Source: CAYSBE01 sp964429245
Lineage (GTDB): Bacteria > Bacteroidota > Bacteroidia > UKL13-3
Length of the DNA: 18,585 bases
NCBI GenBank assembly: GCA_964429245.1
Contig: CAYSBE010000048.1
Coordinates: 1 to 18,585 of the forward strand
Reading direction: 5' to 3'
The position numbers and the translations under genes are program-made. Below are positions 16,092 to 18,585 of the stretch, piece after piece. Position 1 is the first letter of the stretch, and the number at the start of each line of letters is the position of its first letter. The notes below the pieces were generated by a model. It saw only the letters and a list, made by a program, of their open reading frames with translations, had not been told where the DNA came from and ran no database searches.

Positions 16092-16115
16092 AATGCCTGA
16101 ATGCCTGAATGCCTG
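16092..16115 (+). repeat. Three tandem copies of AATGCCTG
   Basis: Exact 8-bp copies lie at 16092-16099, 16100-16107 and 16108-16115, starting 2 bases after the receptor stop codon; a degenerate continuation (AATGAAAC, AATGAATA) follows. This is a simple-sequence repeat of the kind that changes copy number by replication slippage. It is non-coding here. Confidence 0.85.
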
Positions 16116-16160
16116 AATGAAACAATGAATAATTGTAATAATGAAAAAATAACTAATTCG

Positions 16161-16262
16161 AAATAACAAACGCGCAACAACCAAATAGCAAACGCGCAAC
16201 AACCAAATAGCAAACGCGCAATAAATAACGCGCAACAACAAAATAACAAACTCGTAATAAAT
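16161..16262 (+). repeat. 22-bp tandem repeat array between receptor and HMA genes
   Basis: Four copies of a 22-bp unit lie at 16161-16182, 16183-16204, 16205-16226 and 16241-16262. The core is AAATARCAAACGCGCAACAA; copies 1 and 2 differ at one base, copy 3 diverges in its last 6 bases, and copy 4 is more diverged (CTCGTAATAAAT). A partial 14-bp unit, AACGCGCAACAACA, lies between copies 3 and 4. The GCGC core stands out in otherwise AT-rich DNA. The unit is not a multiple of 3, there is no spacer pattern, and the array ends 6 bases before the HMA gene ATG, so it forms that gene's leader or promoter region. Confidence 0.85.
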
Positions 16263-16268
16263 AATAAC

Positions 16269-16667
16269 ATGAAGAAGTACATCATCATCGCCACTTTGCT
16301 GATCGGGGTATCGGCACAGGCACAAATCAACAGTGAAAGCGCTTCACAAAACGAAGCCAAGCCATTTGTTCAGGATTCGGTAGTGAATGCCGATGGAACC
16401 GTAACCATTAAAATTCTTACTTCATCAGAATGTGAAATGTGCAAAGATGCATTGGAAAAAGCTATGGCTTACGAAAAAGGGGTGGTATCATCTGAATTGA
16501 ATGTAGATACCAAAATCTTCACGGTAACCTACAAGCCCGAGAAAACCAATTCCATCAAAATTAAACGTGCGGTAAATCTTACAGGTTACGATGCCGATAA
16601 TATGCCTGCAGACCCTAAGGCGTATCAAAACATCCCTGCTTGCTGCAAAAAAGGGGCACATAATTAG
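16269..16667 (+). CDS. Periplasmic heavy-metal-associated (HMA) domain protein
   Basis: A 132-residue exported protein. Residues 1-18 are a signal peptide (MKKYIIIATLLIGVSAQA). Residues about 44-110 form one HMA ferredoxin-like domain: a first strand TVTIKILTS, then the metal-binding CEMC at 55-58, helix, the strands VVSSELNVDTKIFTVTYKP and a closing NLTGYDAD. The usual MxCxxC is present as SECEMC. A further CC pair lies near the end (125-126, IPACCKKG). HMA domains bind Cu(I), Zn or similar soft metals through the two cysteines; being exported, this one would act in the periplasm or at the surface. It follows the receptor gene after a 178-base repeat-rich gap and likely belongs to the same metal-handling unit. 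The metal is not determined by the sequence. Confidence 0.88.
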   Translation: MKKYIIIATLLIGVSAQAQINSESASQNEAKPFVQDSVVNADGTVTIKILTSSECEMCKDALEKAMAYEKGVVSSELNVDTKIFTVTYKPEKTNSIKIKRAVNLTGYDADNMPADPKAYQNIPACCKKGAHN

Positions 16668-16681
16668 TTGTTGCTTTTAAA

Positions 16682-16689
16682 TACTTTCG
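16682..16689 (+). promoter_or_regulatory. Candidate -7 element of the aldehyde dehydrogenase gene (TACTTTCG)
   Basis: TACTTTCG, identical to the element before corA, ends 4 bases before the ATG at 16694, so transcription would start at or inside the start codon. No -33 TTTG is present at the standard distance. The repeat occurrence in the same position supports it. Confidence 0.4.
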
Positions 16690-16693
16690 CACC

Positions 16694-18139
16694 ATGATTA
16701 CCCTTTCCAACTATATCAACGGAGCATTATGTGCACCGGCATCGGGCAAATACCTTGATAACTACAACCCGGCAACGGGCGAAGTATATTCGCTTTGCCC
16801 CGACAGTGACGAGAATGACATCGCTATGGCATACGAGTCGGCTCAGGCCGCCTTTGCTGGATGGAGTAGCACGCCTGTCGAAAAGCGTTCGCGCATCATG
16901 CAGCGCATTGCCGAAATTATTGAACGTGATATCGACAAATTTGCCGAAGCAGAAACAACTGACCAAGGCAAACCGCTTTGGTTGTCGAAAAACGGAGAAA
17001 TTCCACGAGCCATCAGCAATATGCGATTTTTTGCTACCGCCATTGAGCATTTTGCCAGCGAAGCACATCCTATGGGCGACCATGCCATCAACTATACCCT
17101 GCGCACACCGATTGGTGTAGTTGGCTGTATTAGTCCGTGGAATTTGCCCTTGTATTTGTTTACTTGGAAAATAGCACCCGCATTGGCTGCAGGTAATTGT
17201 GTGGTGGCAAAACCATCAGAAATTACTCCTTACACTGCATATCTTTTTTCGCAAGTTTGCATTGAGGCAGGCTTACCTAAAGGTGTGCTCAATATTGTGC
17301 ATGGTCTTGGGCCTAAAGTGGGTTCAGCCATGACTACGCATCCCGGAATCAAAGCCATTTCATTTACCGGAGGTACCAAAACCGGAGCTGAAATAGCACG
17401 TGTAGCTGCTCCCATGTTCAAAAAACTGTCGCTTGAACTGGGCGGAAAAAATCCCAATATCATATTTGCCGATTGCGATTTTGACAAGATGTTGGATGAA
17501 ACCGTACGCTCTTCGTTCCTCAATCAGGGTGAGATATGCCTGTGCGGTTCACGCATTTTTGTAGAGCGCCCTTTGTATGAAAAGTTTAAAACAGCTTTTG
17601 TAGAGAAAGTGAAAAAAGAGTTGGTTGTGGGCGACCCAATGAATCCAAAAACAAAAACAGGAGCCATAGTGTCTAAACTACATTTCGAAAAAGTATTGAG
17701 TTATATCGAACTTGCAAAGCAGGAGGGAGGCACTATATTGTGCGGAGGAGATGCGGTGAAACTGGAAGGAAAACATGCAGGTGGCTGGTATATTGCCCCA
17801 ACCATAATTGAAGGCTTGGCTTTCGATTGCCGCACACAAATGGAAGAGATATTTGGGCCAGTGGTTACCATCACGCCATTTGATACCGAAGAAGAAGCAT
17901 TGATGATGGCCAATGCTACTGAATACGGTTTGGCTTCGGTATTGTGGACAGAAAACCTAACGCGTGCTCACCGCATGGCCGGATTGATTCGTGCAGGAAT
18001 TGTATGGATAAATTGTTGGCTTTTGCGTGATTTACGCACACCATTTGGTGGTGTGAAAAGCAGTGGAGTTGGCCGCGAAGGTGGACTAGAAGCGTTGCGA
18101 TTTTTTACTGAACCCAAGAATGTATGTATTAAATTATAA
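16694..18139 (+). CDS. NAD-dependent aldehyde dehydrogenase, 2-aminomuconate semialdehyde dehydrogenase-like
   Basis: A complete 481-residue ALDH that oxidises an aldehyde to a carboxylate with NAD(P)+. Catalytic residues are in place: N150 in CISPWNLP, K173 in VAKPSE, the SFTGGTKTG cofactor motif (223-231), E248 in LELGGKNP and the nucleophile C282 in NQGEICLCGSRIF, with EEIFGPV at 384-390. The end IVWINCWLLRDLRTPFGG and NQGEICLC strongly resemble human ALDH8A1 and bacterial AmnC/NbaE enzymes, which act on 2-aminomuconate semialdehyde (or 2-hydroxymuconate semialdehyde) in tryptophan and 3-hydroxyanthranilate breakdown. R111 and R445 could correspond to the two arginines that bind the substrate carboxylate there. 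No other kynurenine-pathway gene is in the window. The gene starts 26 bases after the HMA gene, with its own promoter-like element. Confidence 0.92.
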   Translation: MITLSNYINGALCAPASGKYLDNYNPATGEVYSLCPDSDENDIAMAYESAQAAFAGWSSTPVEKRSRIMQRIAEIIERDIDKFAEAETTDQGKPLWLSKNGEIPRAISNMRFFATAIEHFASEAHPMGDHAINYTLRTPIGVVGCISPWNLPLYLFTWKIAPALAAGNCVVAKPSEITPYTAYLFSQVCIEAGLPKGVLNIVHGLGPKVGSAMTTHPGIKAISFTGGTKTGAEIARVAAPMFKKLSLELGGKNPNIIFADCDFDKMLDETVRSSFLNQGEICLCGSRIFVERPLYEKFKTAFVEKVKKELVVGDPMNPKTKTGAIVSKLHFEKVLSYIELAKQEGGTILCGGDAVKLEGKHAGGWYIAPTIIEGLAFDCRTQMEEIFGPVVTITPFDTEEEALMMANATEYGLASVLWTENLTRAHRMAGLIRAGIVWINCWLLRDLRTPFGGVKSSGVGREGGLEALRFFTEPKNVCIKL

Positions 18140-18416
18140 GAAACGACTCACCGTATTTTTGCTGTTGGTTTCAAATATCATTTTTACTTTTTATTTAATG
18201 TGATTAGGGTAAATGAACAATTAATTTCTTCTTTTGACTTATTAAATTGATTTGTTCAATAGTTTTAAGCGTTTAAAAAACATAGTTTAAATCGAACAAA
18301 TTTTATACAGTTAAAGTTAACGATTGGCTCGTCAACAAAAAGTAGTTGGTTTATAAATATTAACCTATTGATTATGTATATCATAACTTCATAATGTCAA
18401 CAAAAAAACAGAAACA
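18140..18416. other. AT-rich intergenic region with no gene
   Basis: I see no coding sequence or RNA gene here. It contains an 8-bp inverted repeat, ATTTGTTC (18250-18257) and GAACAAAT (18294-18301), enclosing a small dyad TTTTAA-GCGT-TTAAAA (18263-18278). These may be chance in such AT-rich DNA. No intrinsic terminator with a T run is evident directly after the aldehyde dehydrogenase gene. Confidence 0.6.
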
Positions 18417-18447
18417 TTTGTATAATAGCTATTCGATACTATTTTTG
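18417..18447 (+). promoter_or_regulatory. Promoter of tRNA-Lys, Bacteroidota consensus
   Basis: TTTG at 18417-18420 and TATTTTTG at 18440-18447 are exact matches to the -33 TTTG and -7 TAnnTTTG elements, separated by 19 bases, the usual spacing. Transcription should start near 18452-18455, about 20-24 bases before the tRNA. The short leader carries two GTTAAC palindromes (18455-18460 and 18468-18473). Confidence 0.8.
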
Positions 18448-18475
18448 CACCCTCGTTAACCAAAATAGTTAACAC

Positions 18476-18548
18476 GATTCTGTAGCTCAGCTGGTAGAGC
18501 ATTACACTTTTAATGTAGGGGTCCTGGGTTCGAATCCCAGCGGGATCA
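18476..18548 (+). tRNA. tRNA-Lys, anticodon TTT
   Basis: A complete 73-nt cloverleaf. The acceptor stem pairs GATTCTG (18476-18482) with CGGGATC (18541-18547), with two G-T wobble pairs, and the discriminator base is A at 18548. The D arm is GCTC-AGCTGGTA-GAGC. The anticodon stem pairs TTACA with TGTAG around the loop CTTTTAA, giving anticodon TTT at 18509-18511, which reads the Lys codons AAA and AAG. The variable loop is 5 nt, and the T arm is CTGGG-TTCGAAT-CCCAG. The 3' CCA is not encoded (the DNA reads CAA after the discriminator), so it must be added after transcription. A consensus promoter lies upstream and an intrinsic terminator 10 bases downstream, making a single-tRNA unit. Confidence 0.97.
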
Positions 18549-18558
18549 CAAAACAAAG

Positions 18559-18581
18559 CCTTCCATTCGGAAGGTTTTTTT
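18559..18581 (+). terminator. Intrinsic terminator of tRNA-Lys
   Basis: CCTTCC (18559-18564) and GGAAGG (18569-18574) form a perfect 6-bp stem with loop ATTC, followed directly by seven T (18575-18581). It starts 10 bases after the tRNA, a classical rho-independent terminator. Confidence 0.9.
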
Positions 18582-18585
18582 GTGC

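Noticed and set aside
16161..16262. The 22-bp array as a short CRISPR
   Set aside because: The copies are directly adjacent with no unique spacers, and no cas gene is nearby.
15716..16360. A long minus-strand open frame running through the repeat array, giving a hydrophobic, cysteine-rich protein
   Set aside because: It lies opposite the receptor and HMA genes, and its odd composition comes from reading the low-complexity 22-bp repeats; no family resemblance or plausible start signal.
18250..18301. ATTTGTTC / GAACAAAT dyad as a structured RNA or operator
   Set aside because: The arms are 36 bases apart in very AT-rich DNA, with no gene nearby to assign it to; chance is likely.
1..18585. A defence island, prophage or biosynthetic cluster
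   Set aside because: The genes are housekeeping, membrane transport, surface and metal-related types; no nuclease, toxin, integrase, phage structural or biosynthetic core gene is seen.

Overview
The window reads as ordinary chromosome of a member of the Bacteroidota, probably a Chitinophagales- or Sphingobacteriales-like lineage. Support comes from a very large secreted protein with a type IX secretion (gliding-motility type B) C-terminal domain, a TonB-dependent receptor next to an HYC_CC_PP-type cysteine protein, promoter-like elements of the Bacteroidota TTTG / TAnnTTTG class, weak or absent Shine-Dalgarno sequences, several TTG starts, and AT-rich DNA. No phage, plasmid, transposase, CRISPR array or recognisable defence island is visible.

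Layout. Positions 2-2696 (+) hold the 3' end of folC, a small secreted protein of unknown function, a GNAT acetyltransferase and a Wzx/MATE-like flippase. A minus-strand DUF2071 gene (2701-3423) converges on the flippase; their stop codons lie 4 bases apart inside one perfect hairpin. A CorA-type magnesium channel (3544-4479, +) converges on a minus-strand block that reads, in transcription order: the 1444-residue T9SS cargo protein (12519-8185), a pRiA4b ORF-3-like acidic protein (8120-7530), a SixA-type phosphohistidine phosphatase (7523-7026) and the replication-restart helicase PriA (6959-4497).

From 12610 to 18139 everything is on the plus strand: a sirtuin deacylase, a three-gene group that looks like a metal (probably copper) handling unit (HYC_CC_PP-like protein, TonB-dependent receptor, periplasmic HMA-domain protein), and an aldehyde dehydrogenase resembling 2-aminomuconate semialdehyde dehydrogenase. 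The window closes with a complete tRNA-Lys(TTT) cassette: a promoter matching the Bacteroidota consensus, a 73-nt tRNA and an intrinsic terminator.

How the genes may work together. The clearest functional unit is 13337-16667. The receptor would import a substrate across the outer membrane, and the two small exported proteins carry vicinal-cysteine or CxxC metal-binding motifs. A 9-bp inverted repeat touches the first start codon of this unit, and a 22-bp tandem repeat array lies between the receptor and HMA genes. The other neighbours look like housekeeping genes with no obvious shared pathway. I found no convincing new multi-gene system; the best leads are this metal unit with its non-coding repeats, the sirtuin that has lost its zinc site, and promoter-like elements so close to start codons that several transcripts may be leaderless.
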